Positions 13,901-25,739 of a DNA stretch of 64,000 nucleotides are shown piece by piece. Each line of letters opens with the position of its first letter. The first letter of the stretch is position 1. Position numbers and translations under genes: made by a program. The DNA lies in the NCBI GenBank assembly GCA_012274445.1, contig JAAROD010000026.1, positions 372,001-436,000 on the forward strand, written 5' to 3'. Below the pieces are notes generated by a model. It was not told where the DNA came from, searched no databases, and saw only the letters and a program-made list of their open reading frames with translations. The DNA is from Sclerotiophoma versabilis (lineage: Eukaryota; Ascomycota; Dothideomycetes; Pleosporales; Didymellaceae).

Positions 13901-16365
13901 GTTTACTATAGATATATTAGTTTTAATTTTTTAAATATATTACTACTATAATATCTTCTCTTATTCTAGTACTAGTAAAGCTACTACCTTTAAGTAAAAG
14001 AAAATATCTTATACTATAATATTTATTATATAAGCTAGGCAGAGTATTATATTTTTACTAGAGCTTAAAATATAGGCCTATTTTTAAAGTACTTTCTTAA
14101 GGTACTATAATAAAGTACAATTATTACTAGTATTATTATATATAATTACTAGTTAAAGTAGAATAAAATCTAGTAGTACTTCTCTTAGCTACTAGTTACT
14201 ATTAATATAGTATCTCTTTATAGCTAGAAAGCTAAGATAATTAGTAGCTATCTAGCTATCTAGTATAATAGATACTTAAGTATTATTCCTAAGGTTACTA
14301 AGAAGTACTACCTTAGCTATATTAAACTAGTACTAGAAAGGCTAGCTAAATTTATACTAGCTAATTAATATAGTATTTAGTCTTAGAAACTAGATAAAGT
14401 ATTAGAAGAAAGGCTACTTAACTATCTAGAAGGACTAGTTATTATTAATAACTAGCTAAACTAGTTCTTTTTTAAAAGTAGTATTATAAACCTTAAGAGG
14501 CAGTATAGTAGAAGATAAAAGAAGAAAGAATTAATAATACTTAGAAATAACCTAATAGTTATTAAAAAGGTTAATAATATAGAAACTAATAATATACTAC
14601 TTTACCTATTCTAATCTCTTAGTAGAATACTATAATAGAATATATTATATATATTCTAAGAGATTCTATAATATTCTATAATATACTAGGTTAGAATAAT
14701 ACTAGTATATTAGAACCTATATATAATATTTATTAGTATATAATAAGTAGAAATATAACTCTTATAGTTTATATTTAACTTAGTTAATTAAGTTTATATT
14801 AAGAATTTTAACCTAACTCTTTAGCTAAATAGTCTACTCTATACTACCTATTATTACCTTTTATTATTAGAGTATTTTACTAGGTAACAACTTAACCTTA
14901 TTTACTAAATACTGTTTATACCTAAGAACTAATAGAACTAGTACTTATAGTCTTTAACTAAACTATAACTTTAATAATAAGCTTTTATTATATAAGTAAG
15001 CTACTAGCTTACTACTAGGCTAGGTAAGGCGTAAGTATATTAGAGCTAGGTATTACCTAAAGTATAAGTATATGTGCTTAAGCTTATAGCTAACTCTAAA
15101 GAAGCTTAGTAACTAAGCTAAATATAGTTAAGTAGACTTACTACTACCTATAAGCTTAATTCTAGAATTATATAACTAATAATATTTTCTTTATATATAA
15201 ATAGTTATTATATCTAGATAGATAGGCACTAATTAATTATTTAATTACCTAAGTATTATACTATAAGCTTATTAATAGCTAGGTATTACTAAGAGTGATT
15301 ATTATTCTTAGGTTAATTAGAGCTGCTTATATATTACCTAGAAACTTAACTTATAGTATTCTAGCTACTAGTTAGGGACCTTCTAAGGCCTAGATTAAGT
15401 AGTAAGTTTTTAAGTACTAGCTAAGTTACTTAATTTCCTTCTTAAGGTCTTTAAACTTCTTATAATTAAGCTTCTAGAGTATTTACTAATAAGCTTAGTC
15501 TTCTAGTCTATATAGAGGTAAAGATAAGCCTATTACTATAGTCTTAAGTACTTAGTACTATATTAGTTTCTATAAGTAGGTATAACTCTTAGTCTTATAG
15601 AGGCAACTATAGCCTATTTATTTTAAACTTAAGCTATTAGGCTTTTCTATAAAAGCTTCTTAAGTATCTAATTAATTACTAAAGGTTATAAATACCTCTA
15701 GGTTATCTTTACCTAACCTAATTATATATTTATATATTAAGCTACTAAAGACTCTACTTACTTAGTCTAAATTAAGTATTTTAAGCTCTAGAATAGTATT
15801 CTAGATAATCCTTTAGTATATAGTATAAGCCTATTCTAGAGTAATTCTATACTTTAATGCATTAAGGAAATCTTAAATAGTAAGCTCTCTATTAACTTCT
15901 ATAAGCTTATAAGACTTAGCTCTTATATATAGGTATAACTACTTCTAGTACTAGTCTTATAGAGTAGCTTATTCTTACCTAGCTACTCTAAGGTAGGCTC
16001 TATACTCTACTTTAACTTAGTTCTTAGTACTTAGTATAGTAGGAGTAAGCTTCTAGTATAGTACTTATATAAGTAATTATAGTATAGTCTTATTATTAGT
16101 AATAAGCTATACTATTACTAGTAAGATAATAAATAGAGCTACTATAGTATTAACCTAGTTCTATAGTTTCTAAAGATACTCTGCCTTAGCAGCCTACTTA
16201 CTTATTTATATTTTATATTTTATAAGCTTATAGTTATATACCTTAGAGCTTAATTACGCTTTAGTAGGTTAGGTAGACTAGCTATAGGTAGCTTATACAT
16301 GCAGATAGTTATTATAGGTTAAGCTAGTTAATAAATACCTAGCAGCTTCTAGCTCTATAATTAAG
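10911..16365. repeat. Tandem unit copy 3
   Basis: Same content as 1-5455. Antisense LTR 11238-11526, inverted-arm hAT relic 13286-14976, sense LTR 14989-15277, antisense gag 15278-16365. Confidence 0.9.
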
Positions 16366-16692
16366 CTAATAGTAGGCAGCTTAGAGGCTCCTTTATATAT
16401 ACCTAGCATATTAAGGGTATCTAGGTTAATAAGATCCTATATATTATATAGCTTAGCGTGCTAGGTAAGCTAAATATACTAATTAGGCTAGTTATTTCTA
16501 GAGCGTAGCTAGTAGGCACTAGCTAGTATAGCTAATAAAGCTTATAAGCTGTAGTTAACTAGCTTACCTATTATTTAGTTTAGTAGTAGAGTAAAAGAGA
16601 GTTTTAATTAGAGTAGTTAAGTACTATCTAAAAGGCTTAATTAGCTAAGTGCGCAGAGAGATCTACTACTCTTTAGAAGCTAGGCTTATAAC
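16366..16692 (-). pseudogene. Diverged partial fourth unit copy (Copia gag 5' region)
   Basis: Corresponds to unit positions 1-327 but differs from 16,408 onward, for example GCATATTAAGGG where the array has GCGCATTAGAGG. It marks the right edge of the perfect array. Confidence 0.75.
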
Positions 16693-16981
16693 TGTTAATA
16701 AGCTTATAGTATAATACTTAGGTAATTAAATAATTAATTAGTACCTATCTATCTAGACATAATAAATATTTATATATAAAGGAAATATTATTAGTTATAT
16801 AACTCTAGAATTAAGCTTATAGGGAGTAGCAGGTCTACTTAACTATAGTTAGCTTAACTACTAAGCTTCTTAAGAGTTAGGCATAAGCTTAGGCACACAG
16901 GCTTATACTTTAGGTAATACCTAGCTCTAATATACTAACACCTTACTTAGCCTAGTAGTAAGCTAGCAGCTTACTTATATA
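16693..16981 (-). repeat. Copia LTR, antisense
   Basis: 289 bp beginning TGTTAATAAGC. It is the counterpart of 328-616 but carries extra C-to-T and G-to-A changes relative to the array copies. Confidence 0.85.
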
Positions 16982-17165
16982 AAACTAGCTAATAAAAGAG
17001 ACTCTAAAGGTATATAACCTTATAGATTTTAATACTTATCTACTCTTTAAAAGTAAAATTCTAAATAATAGAGCTACTATACACCTAGTTAATAGTACTA
17101 AGTACCTTATACTAAGGTCTTTCTACGTATTTAATCTTAGTAATACTATAAAAGTAGGTACCTAT
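16982..17165 (+). mobile_element. Older Copia fragment (gag/protease junction)
   Basis: Matches 18,866-19,040 of the full-length sense Copia, including the region around the protease site. It begins CTAGCTAATA, the reverse complement of the sequence next to the LTR at 4079-4367. It ends in CCTAT, against the 5' LTR of the inserted Copia. It is probably the left part of the broken Copia that resumes at 24,616. Confidence 0.6.
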
Positions 17166-17454
17166 TATATAAGTAAGCTGCTAGCTTACTACTAGGCTAA
17201 GTAAGGTGTTAGTATATTAGAGCTAGGTATTACCTAAAGTATAAGCCTATGTGCTTAAGCTTATAGCTAACTCTTAAGAAGCTTAGTAGTTAAGCTAACT
17301 ATAGTTAAGCAGACCTGCTACTGCCTATAAGCTTAATTCTAGAGTTATATAACTAATAATATTTCCTTTGTATATAAACAGTTATTACGTCTAGATAGAT
17401 AGGCACTAATTAATTATTTAATTACCTAAGTATTATACTATAAGCTTATTAACA
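17166..17454 (+). repeat. 5' LTR of the sense Copia
   Basis: Starts TATATAAG (TG mutated to TA), ends TTAACA. 289 bp, the same length as the 3' LTR. Confidence 0.85.
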
Positions 17455-17769
17455 GTTATAAGCCTAGCTTCTAAAGAGTAGTAGATCTCTCTGCGCACTT
17501 AGCTAATTAAGCCTTTTAGATAGTACTTAACTACTCTAATTAAAACTCTCTTTTACTCTACTACTAAACTAAATAATAGGTAAGCTAGTTAACTACAGCT
17601 TATAAGCTTTATTAGCTATACTAGCTAGTGCCTACTAGCTGTGCTCTAGAAATAACTAGCCTAATTAGTATATTTAGCTTACCTAGCACGCTAAGCTATA
17701 TAATATATAGAATCTTATTAACCTAGATACCTCTAATGCGCTAGGTATGCATAAAGAGGCCTCTAAGCT

Positions 17770-18900
17770 GCCTACTATTAGCTTAATTATAGAGCTAGAA
17801 GCTACTAGGTATCTATTAACTAGCTTAACCTATAATAACTATCTATATACACAAGCTACCTATAGCTAGTCTACCTAACCTACTAAAGTATAATTAAGCT
17901 CTAAGGTATATAACTATAAGCTTATAAAATATAAAATATAAATAAGTAAGTAGGCTGCTAAGGCAGAGCATCTTTAGAAACTATAGAACTAGGTTAATAC
18001 TATAGTAGCTCTATTAATTATCTTACTAGTAATAGTATAGCTTATTACTAATAATAAGACTATACTATAATTACTTATATAAGTACTATACTAGAAGCTT
18101 ACTTCTACTATACTAAGTACTAAGAACTAAGTTAGAGTAAAGTATAGAATCTACTTTAAAGTAGCTAGGTAAGAATAAGCTACTCTATAAGACTAGTACT
18201 AGAAGTAGTTATACCTATATATAAGAGCTAAGTCTTATAAGCTTATAGAAGTTAATAGAGAGCTTACTATTTAAGATTTTCTTAATGCGTTAAAGTATAG
18301 AATTACTCTAGAATAGGCTTATACTATACACTAAAGGATTATCTAGGATACTATCCTAAGGCTTAAAATGCTTAATTTAGACTAAGTAAGTAGAGTCTTT
18401 AGTAGCTTAATATATAAATATATAATTAAGTTAGGTAAAGATAACCTAAGAGTATTTATAACCTTTAGTAATTAATTAAATGCCTAAGAAGCTCCTATAG
18501 AGAAGCTTAATAGCTTAAGTTTAAAATAAATAGGCTATAGTTACCTCTATAAGACTAAGAGTTATACCTACCTATAGAAACTAATATAGTACTAAGTACT
18601 TAAGACTATAGTAATAGGCTTTTCTTTACCTCTATATAGACTAGAAGACTAAGCTTATTAGTAAATACTCTAGAAGCTTAATTATAAGAAGTTTAAAGAC
18701 CTTAAGAAGGAAATTAAGTAACTTAGCTAGTACTTAAAAACTTGCTACTTAATCTAGGCCTTAGAAGGTCCCTAACTAGTAGCTAGAATACTATAAGTTA
18801 AGTTTCTAGGTAATGTATAAGTAGCTCTAATTAACCTAAGAATAATAAGCACTCTTAGTAATACCTAGCTAATAAGAGAGACTCTAGAGGTATATAACCT
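17770..18900 (+). pseudogene. Copia gag region
   Basis: Lies between the 5' LTR/leader and the protease motif. It is shared by all copies of the family in this window, and its antisense versions are at 4368-5455 and 35,270-36,360. I assign it as gag by position; no capsid motif is clear enough to quote. It contains many in-frame TAG/TAA. Confidence 0.6.
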
Positions 18901-21900
18901 TATAGATTTTAACACTTATCTACTCTTTAAAAGTATAATTCTAGATAATAGAGCTGCTACGCACTTAGTTAATAGTGCTAAGCACTTTATACCTAGGTCT
19001 TTCTACCTATCTAATTCTAGTAATACTATAGAGGCAGGTACCTAAGCGTTTTCTATAGTAGGCTAAGAAGCTTATTTACTAAAGAATACTCTTTATAGAA
19101 AGCGCAGCCTATATACTAAGAACCTACTTCTTTAGGATATTATTATAGTTAAAGGTTTCTATATTAATATTATCTTAGAAGCTTAATTATAAGAAAAGAG
19201 AGTATAGTACCTAAGGCTTAACAGTACTCTGCAGGTAGAATATATTAAAGACCTTAATATAAGATTGTGTATGCTACTCTATAGCACGCTTATAACTTTA
19301 CTTTCCTTAAATATAAACCTCTTTCTTACTATTCTATAAGCCTTCTAAACATAGTAATAATAAAACAATTATATAACTTCTATTTCCATAGCTTAAGTAA
19401 GCGCCTCTAGCATACTAGAGCTAGCTATCTTAGCCTAGAAGCTTTATAAGTACTTATAAAGCACGCGTACAGTATGTATATAGCTAGAGTACTCTAGAAG
19501 AATTATAAGAGTTATATAATAACTTATACTAAGCAGGTAGTATTATAAAGAAAGTGCAAGAAACTAGCTCGCCTCTTCTAGTAAATTAGCTAGGACCTAT
19601 TTAATATACCTCTAGGCTGTAAAGGTAAGTTATAGATACTTTTCATTAAAGAGTACTATAGTAGGAAGCTCTTTATGTACTTACTATAGAGAAAGACTTA
19701 AATTAAAATCCTCTAAGTCCTTACTAATTTTTTAAGCTAGGTAGCTACTTAGTATAAGCTTAAAATCTGCAAGATTAGCTAAAATAATAATATAGCTATA
19801 CTACTATAGCAAGAGAGCTCTGTATATAAGCACTAGGTGCTTAATATAGAAATTAATATTAAGTGTATACCTCTCTATATATATAAGCTAAATAGCATAG
19901 TAGAAAGAGGTAAATAGAAGATAATTACTAAGTTAATAAAAATAAGAAGTAGTGTAAACCTACCTAAGAAGCTCTAGCTAGAGGTTATTATAGCTACTAT
20001 ATAGCTCTATAATATAAGTTCTATGCACTTAAATAAACTGTATAGCCTAAATAAGAAGCTTAATTGATAGTTTACGCAGTACTTTTAATAGTACTAACCT
20101 AAGCAGGTAAGAGTACTTATAGCTAATCTAAGACCTAATTAAAGCAGAATATATATATATAGCTGCTAAGCGTATCTCTTAAATAGAGAATAAGTAGCTA
20201 GCTATAATAGAAGGAGCTTTAAAGTTACTCTAAGAAGTTATATTAGTTACCTTGTTAGTTATTAAGCTTCTAATATATACTATATATAGGTACCCTAACT
20301 TAACTAGGTAATTATAACGTGTAATATAACCTTTAATAAGAAGCTCTTTTATAACTAGGTTAATAAGTTAACTGCGCTTCTAGTTATAGAAGTAGTAGAG
20401 GTTGTAGAAGTTCTCTATAAGCCTAGTAAGATAGTAGATATAAAAGAAGTAATTAAGCTCTTTATTACTAAGAAAGAAGATCTATTACTTAAATTACCTT
20501 CTATATAATAGCTTAGGGGTAAGCCCTTAGAAGAAGCTTAATTAGTAGAAGGCTAGTCTAGTAATAAGTAAGCTTCTAAGGTAGAGACTATATAATTAGT
20601 TAGCTTAGCTAGTAAACTAATAGAAATCTGCGTAGGGTGCTAAGAACTAGGCCTTCTCTCTCCTAACCTAATACTAGAACCTAAGTAGCTAGTAGTAAGT
20701 AGGGAAGCTTCTATAGAAGAGCACCTATCTAGAAGCTTATAGGAAGTATACTCTACTATTAAAGAAAGAAGCCCTCTAGTAGGTAATAAGAATTATAATA
20801 ATCTACTAATAAGAAGACCTAACTTTCTAATTATTCTTATACCTTCTTAGAGATTAATAAGAGTAGGTAAACTAACTATAAGCTATACTAATTAGTGTAG
20901 AACTATTAGCCTACTAATATAATTAAGCTGTAGGCTATGCAACTAAAAGTGTAATAAGCTTAGAGAAGATAATAGAGCAGGCATATATACTATAATAAGC
21001 TTAATAGAGTAAGATAGTTACTTTTAGCTACTTAGAAGCTTATTTAATTATATAAATAAGTATAGAAACTAGAAAAGAGACTTTATTATAATCTATATAG
21101 TTATTGCAGCCTTAGTAATAAGGTTAAAGAAACTATTAGCTAAAAACAAGCAGTAGGTATACTATAACCAGCTCCCTCTAGTTTCTAATATATATAAAGA
21201 GCTTACTAATTACTTTCTAGGTGCTCTATTCTGCTAGGCCTGTATAAAAGAGATTATAACGCTTACTAAGAAAAATACCTAAAAAGAAATAGATAAAATA
21301 AGCTTTTAGGCTAGAGCTCTGCTACTTAAATAGGTATTTACTTATAAGCTTAATTAAGACGGCTACTTTATAAAATATAAAGCTAGAATATATATACGCA
21401 GAGACCTCTAGGCAAAGAATTTAATTAAGTTAACCTATACTATAATACTTACTATAAGGTTCTTTTATACTATAGTTACTATAGTAGCTTAGTTTAATTT
21501 AGAGCTGCTGCAGTATAATATAAGCAGCGTGTTTCTTAATATAAGCTACTAAGACTAGCTACTAGTACTATATAAGCTACCTAATAGATTTAAGAAGCCT
21601 AAGTAGGTAGTACTACTACTATAGGCTCTATATAGTCTCTAGAACTCCTCTATCCTATAGTATAAGAAGCTATTTAGCACTCTTTAGAAGCTTAGTTTAA
21701 TAGTATTAAAAGAAGAGCTATACTTATTCTTTAATAATAAGTAAAAAATTATCTTACTCTTTTATATTAATAATATCCTTCTTACCTATTATAAGAATAA
21801 TTAAGTAACTATAGAGTAGTTAATAAGCTTATTAATAGCTAAATATTAGATTATACATTATAAAGCTACTAAATAGTTCTTAGAAGTTTATATTATATAA

Positions 21901-22790
21901 GATTAAGCAGCTTAAGTAATAACACTTACTTATAACTCCTATATTAAGAAGCTTACTACTAAGTTTAAGGTTTTAGAGAAGAGGTTACTTCTAAGTATCT
22001 TCTTCTCTATAATTAAGCTTTAGAAGTATATAGGAGAAGCTTTAAAGTAAGAAATTAAGGCTTATTAGAAGCAGGTAGAGTTAATATTATATACCGTAAT
22101 TATAATACAGCTAGATATTATATATATAGCTTTTTAGCTATCTTACTATCTTATAAATTCTAAAGCTACTTACTTCTAAGTAGCTGCTTAAGTTATTAGC
22201 TACTTATATAGAACTAAGTACCTTAGTATATAGTATAGAGCTTATTTAGGTAGCTAGCTTCTTATATATAGAAACGCTTTATTTACTAATAATAGTAAAT
22301 TATATTAATTATCTTAGGGGTATATTATGCAGCTTTTTAGCAGCCTAATTATATAAAAGGCAGCTAGGCAGTCTATAGTAACTACCTTAATAACTAAAGC
22401 TAAACTACTAGCTCTTAAGTATATAGCTAAGGAGAGTACTACTCTAAAGTAATTTCTTTATAAGCTCTACTTTAACCTAGAGGTTACTTAGAAGATATTC
22501 TATAATAATTAGTAAACTATATAGTTAGTAGTAGAAGAGAGTAAGTAGCTTACTACCTAGCTGTGCTATATAGATATACAGAATATATAGCTTAAATAAG
22601 AGTATATAAAAGGTACCTTTATAGTAACCTATATAAAAATAAGTAAGATGCCTGCTAATAGGTTAATAAAAGCACTTCCTAGGCAGGCTTATAAGCGCTT
22701 TTTAACCTACCTAAACCTTTATAATATAAATAGTAAGGTATAATAGGTTATAAAGTTATAAAAAGAGTAGTTAAAAGAAAGAGTAAATAA
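18900..22790 (+). pseudogene. Copia pol: protease, integrase, RT, RNase H (decayed)
   Basis: The protease active-site stretch (18,935-18,970) reads ILDNRAATHLVN, where the family has a D-S/C-G-A core. The integrase core spans about 19,600-20,050; near 19,881-19,920 the PY..E.NG..ER signature is visible in decayed form. The RT core runs about 21,300-21,900: KARIYIRRDLQ, FNLELLQYNISSVFLN, and YINN at about 21,765, where YVDD is expected (Asp to Asn is a G-to-A change). RNase H spans about 22,260-22,720, with QGYI, KAxRQ, DNQQTI-like and KALPRQ segments. Frame-breaking codons are TAA/TAG, as RIP gives from CAA/CAG/TGG. No functional polyprotein is possible. Confidence 0.85.
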
Positions 22791-24326
22791 TTAATTTAAC
22801 TGCTAGAGAGAATAACCCTCTCCTCTTAGGTGCCTACTACTAAACTCCTAAATCTAGAGCTCCTCTCTTAGTCTCTATTAAAACTATAACCCTCTACTAA
22901 AAGCTTCTTTATTATATACTAAGTAATATATAGGTCTGCAGACCTCTATAAGCTTATTAGCACTAAACTATATTATAGAAAAAGAATAGTAACCTATAGA
23001 AGTAGTTATACCTCTAGATACTAGCAGCTTATTAGTAAGAGTAATACTAACTATCTTAAAGGGGCTAGAGCTATAAAAGCTATTAGTTTATATACTATAA
23101 GCTTAAGAAGCTCTAGAACCTATATAGAGTAATAGAAATACTCTAAAGAGTACTAGAAGCAGTAGTAGGTATAGAGGCTAGTATTAGCTATATTATAGCA
23201 CTATGTAGCTAAGCTATTAACTAGCAGAGTATATATACAGCCTAAGTAGGGCATAGTTCTATACTTACCCTACGCAGTGCCTATAATAGGTATAATAGTA
23301 GTAGTAGTAGTAGTAGTAAGAGTAGGAGCTAGTAGAGGCAGAGGTAGAGGTAGTAGTAGTAGTAGAGGAGGTAGCTAGAAGAGGGGCAGCAGTAATAGGT
23401 AAGAGAGGAGGAGGCTAGAGTCTCTAATAGAGCCTAGAGGCCTAGTAGAAGAAGCTTAAATAGCTAAAGCTAAACTACTAATACCTAAAGGTAAGACTAA
23501 GTAGTAGAGGTAGGTAGTAGGCGCGTAAGGCGCAAGGAGCAGGGCGCAGGCAGCAGCAGCATAGTTAGTAGTAGCAGTAGTAGTATAGTAGTACTTAGTA
23601 TTAGTAGTAGTAGCAGTAGTAGTATATATAAGGTGCTTAGACTTAGGTTCTTTCTATCTAAAGTTAGCTAAATAGTTAAAAAGAGCCTAGAAAAGCTATA
23701 TAAGAAGCTTAATTAGAAGCTGTCTAAGCTAGTAAGAAAAGAGCAGCTACCTTCTAGCTATAACTTAAGCTTAAATAATAAGTTATAAGTAACTTAAGAG
23801 GCATAAGAAGCTTAAGAAGCTTATAGTAAGTAGCTAAATAGGTAGAAGAAGCTTAAATTAAAGGTAAAATAAGAGAGTACTTATAGCTATAGTAATAGAC
23901 TTAAAGATAGTTAAAATTAGTAAGAAAGGCTAATTATATAATAATTAGCCCTAGTAAAGGTAAAGTAAGCTACTTACTTTACACCTATGCTACTTATTAC
24001 TATAAGATATTATATAAAAACTCTAACTATAAATAAACTAGGTAATAGAGAAGTTAAAATTAAGTAAATAGTACGTAGTTAAGCTATATGTTTTAAGTTA
24101 AGCGTCTAGTAATATATAGAGCTGCTTAATATTATAAGGTTAAAGTAGAAGTATAAACTAATATAAAAAGTTTACGCTAGTAAAATAAGCTTCTCTAATA
24201 ATAATTAGAAGCTTAAAACAGTACTTTATATAGAAAGTATAATAATTACTACTAAATAAAGTAATAAGCTATATAGTAGTTTATTAGATACTTCTTTATT
24301 TATAGAAAACTATCTAGAGAGTATAT
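22790..24326 (+). pseudogene. Extra post-RNase H reading frame of the Copia family
   Basis: About 1.5 kb between RNase H and the 3' LTR, present in all three family members that reach this far (here, 29,798-31,380 antisense, 42,482-44,196). If TAG/TAA are taken as former Gln codons, one frame runs through a Ser run, a Gln/Arg-rich stretch and more Ser runs (about 23,285-23,640). It then reads KSLEKLYKKLN and, further on, EAQEAQEAYSKQLNRQKKL, which looks like a coiled coil (about 23,680-23,870). I recognise no family. It could be an accessory ORF or a captured host fragment. The frame is an inference, since TGA and TGG are depleted everywhere here. Confidence 0.45.
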
Positions 24327-24615
24327 TATATAAGTAAGCTACTAGCTTACTACTAGGCTAAGTAAGGCGTTATTATATTAGAGCTAGGTATTACCTAAAG
24401 TATAAGCCTATGCGCCTAAGCTTATAGCTAACTCTTAAGAAGCTTAGTAGTTAAGCTAACTATAGTTAAGCAGACCTACTACTGCCTATAAGCTTAATTC
24501 TAGAGTTATATAACTAATAATATTTCCTTTATATATAAATAGTTATTACGTCTAGATAGATAGGCACTAATTAATTATTTAATTACCTAAGTATTATACT
24601 ATAAGCTTATTAACA
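24327..24615 (+). repeat. 3' LTR of the sense Copia
   Basis: 289 bp, starts TATATAAG, ends TTAACA, followed by CCTAC. Confidence 0.85.
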
Positions 24616-25739
24616 CCTACTAATATAATTAATCTACTAACTATATAACTAAGAGTATAATAAGCTTAAAGAAGATAATAGAGTAGGTATATATACTATA
24701 ATAAGCTTAATAGAGTAAGATAGTTACTTTTAGCTACTTAAAAGCTTATTTAATTATATAAATAAGTATAGAAACTAGAAAAGAGACCTTATTATAATTT
24801 ACGTAGTTATTATAGCCTTAGTAATAAAGTTAGAGAAACTATTAACTAAAAATAAGTAGTAAGTATACTATTACTAGCTCTCTCTAGTTCTTAATATATA
24901 AAAAGAGCTTACTAATTACTCTTTAGGTACTTTTTTCTACTAGGCCTATATAAAAGAAATTATAATACTTACTAAGAAAAATACCTAGAAAGAAATAAAT
25001 AAAATAAGCTCTTAGACTAGAGCTCTACTACTTATATAAGTATTTACTTATAAGCTTAATTAAGACAGCTACTTTATAAAATATAAAGCTAGAATATATA
25101 TATATAGAGACCTCTAGGTAAAGAATTTAATTAAGTTAACCTATACTATAATACTTACTATAAGGTCCTTCTATATAATAGTTACTATAGTAGCCTAGTT
25201 TAATTTAGAGCTACTATAGTATAATATAAGTAGTGCGTTTCTTAATATAAGCTACTAAAACTAGCTACTAGTACTATATAAGCTACTTAATAAGTTTAAT
25301 AAGCCTAAGTAGATAGTACTACTACTATAGGCTCTATATAGTTTCTATAACTTCTTTATTTTATAGTATAAAAAGCTGTCTTATACTTTCTAAAAGCTTA
25401 GTTTAATAGTATTAAAAGAAAAGCTATACTTATTCTTTAATAATAAGTAGAAAATTATCTTACTTTTTTATATAGATAATATTCTTCTTACCTATTATAG
25501 AGATAATTAAGTAGCTACTAAGTAGTTATTAAGCTTATTAATAGCTAAATATTAGATTAAAGATTATAGAGCTGCTAAATAGTTCTTAGAAGTTTATATT
25601 ATATAAGATTAAGTAGCTTAAGTAATAATACTTACTTATAACTTCTATATTAAGAAGCTTACTACTAATTTTAAGGTTTTAGAAAAAGAGTTACTTTTAA
25701 GTATTCTCTTCTCTATAAATAAGCTTTAAAAGTATAATA
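24616..25739 (+). mobile_element. Older Copia, reverse transcriptase part
   Basis: Continues the broken Copia; matches 20,920-22,030 of the full-length element (RT region, again with a mutated YVDD box) but with more C-to-T and G-to-A changes. It resumes at 27,600 after the Fot1 insertion. Relative to the family, about 1.9 kb (integrase) is missing between 17,165 and 24,616. Confidence 0.8.

Larger units (their letters stand above)
1..16365. repeat. Three perfect tandem copies of a 5,455-bp RIP-mutated unit
   Basis: The sequence starting at 1 restarts at 5,456 and 10,911 with the same period and no indel that I could find. Spot comparisons along the whole unit show no substitution. A fourth start at 16,366 is identical only to 16,407; the first mismatch is at 16,408. 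The window opens inside the array, so the true copy number may be higher. The unit, in order, is: antisense Copia gag end (1-327), antisense LTR (328-616), decayed gag-like stretch (617-2375), hAT relic with inverted arms (2376-4066), sense LTR (4079-4367), antisense gag continuing into the next unit (4368-5455). The unit boundary lies inside Copia gag, as expected if recombination between Copia copies made the array. An assembly artefact is the main alternative. Confidence 0.9.
17166..24615 (+). mobile_element. Full-length Copia (Ty1/copia) retrotransposon, RIP-inactivated
   Basis: 7,450 bp with two 289-bp LTRs (17,166-17,454 and 24,327-24,615). The flanking 5-mers CCTAT and CCTAC fit a 5-bp target duplication with one C-to-T change. 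Domain order is gag, protease, integrase, reverse transcriptase, RNase H, which defines Copia because integrase precedes RT. The element then continues for about 1.5 kb before the 3' LTR, making it longer than the usual 5-6 kb. Every domain is riddled with TAG/TAA where Gln or Trp codons would be, so it is dead. It sits inside an older, more mutated copy of the same family. Confidence 0.9.

Noticed and set aside
1..16365. Tandem array as rDNA, telomeric or centromeric satellite
   Set aside because: The unit contains Copia LTRs and gag and an hAT relic; there is no rRNA-like sequence and no TTAGGG repeats.
23285..23640. Dense TAG/GTA trinucleotide runs that look like a microsatellite or array
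   Set aside because: They fall in one region of the Copia element and occur in all its copies; the spacing is irregular and there are no spacers, so neither a CRISPR array nor an independent satellite.
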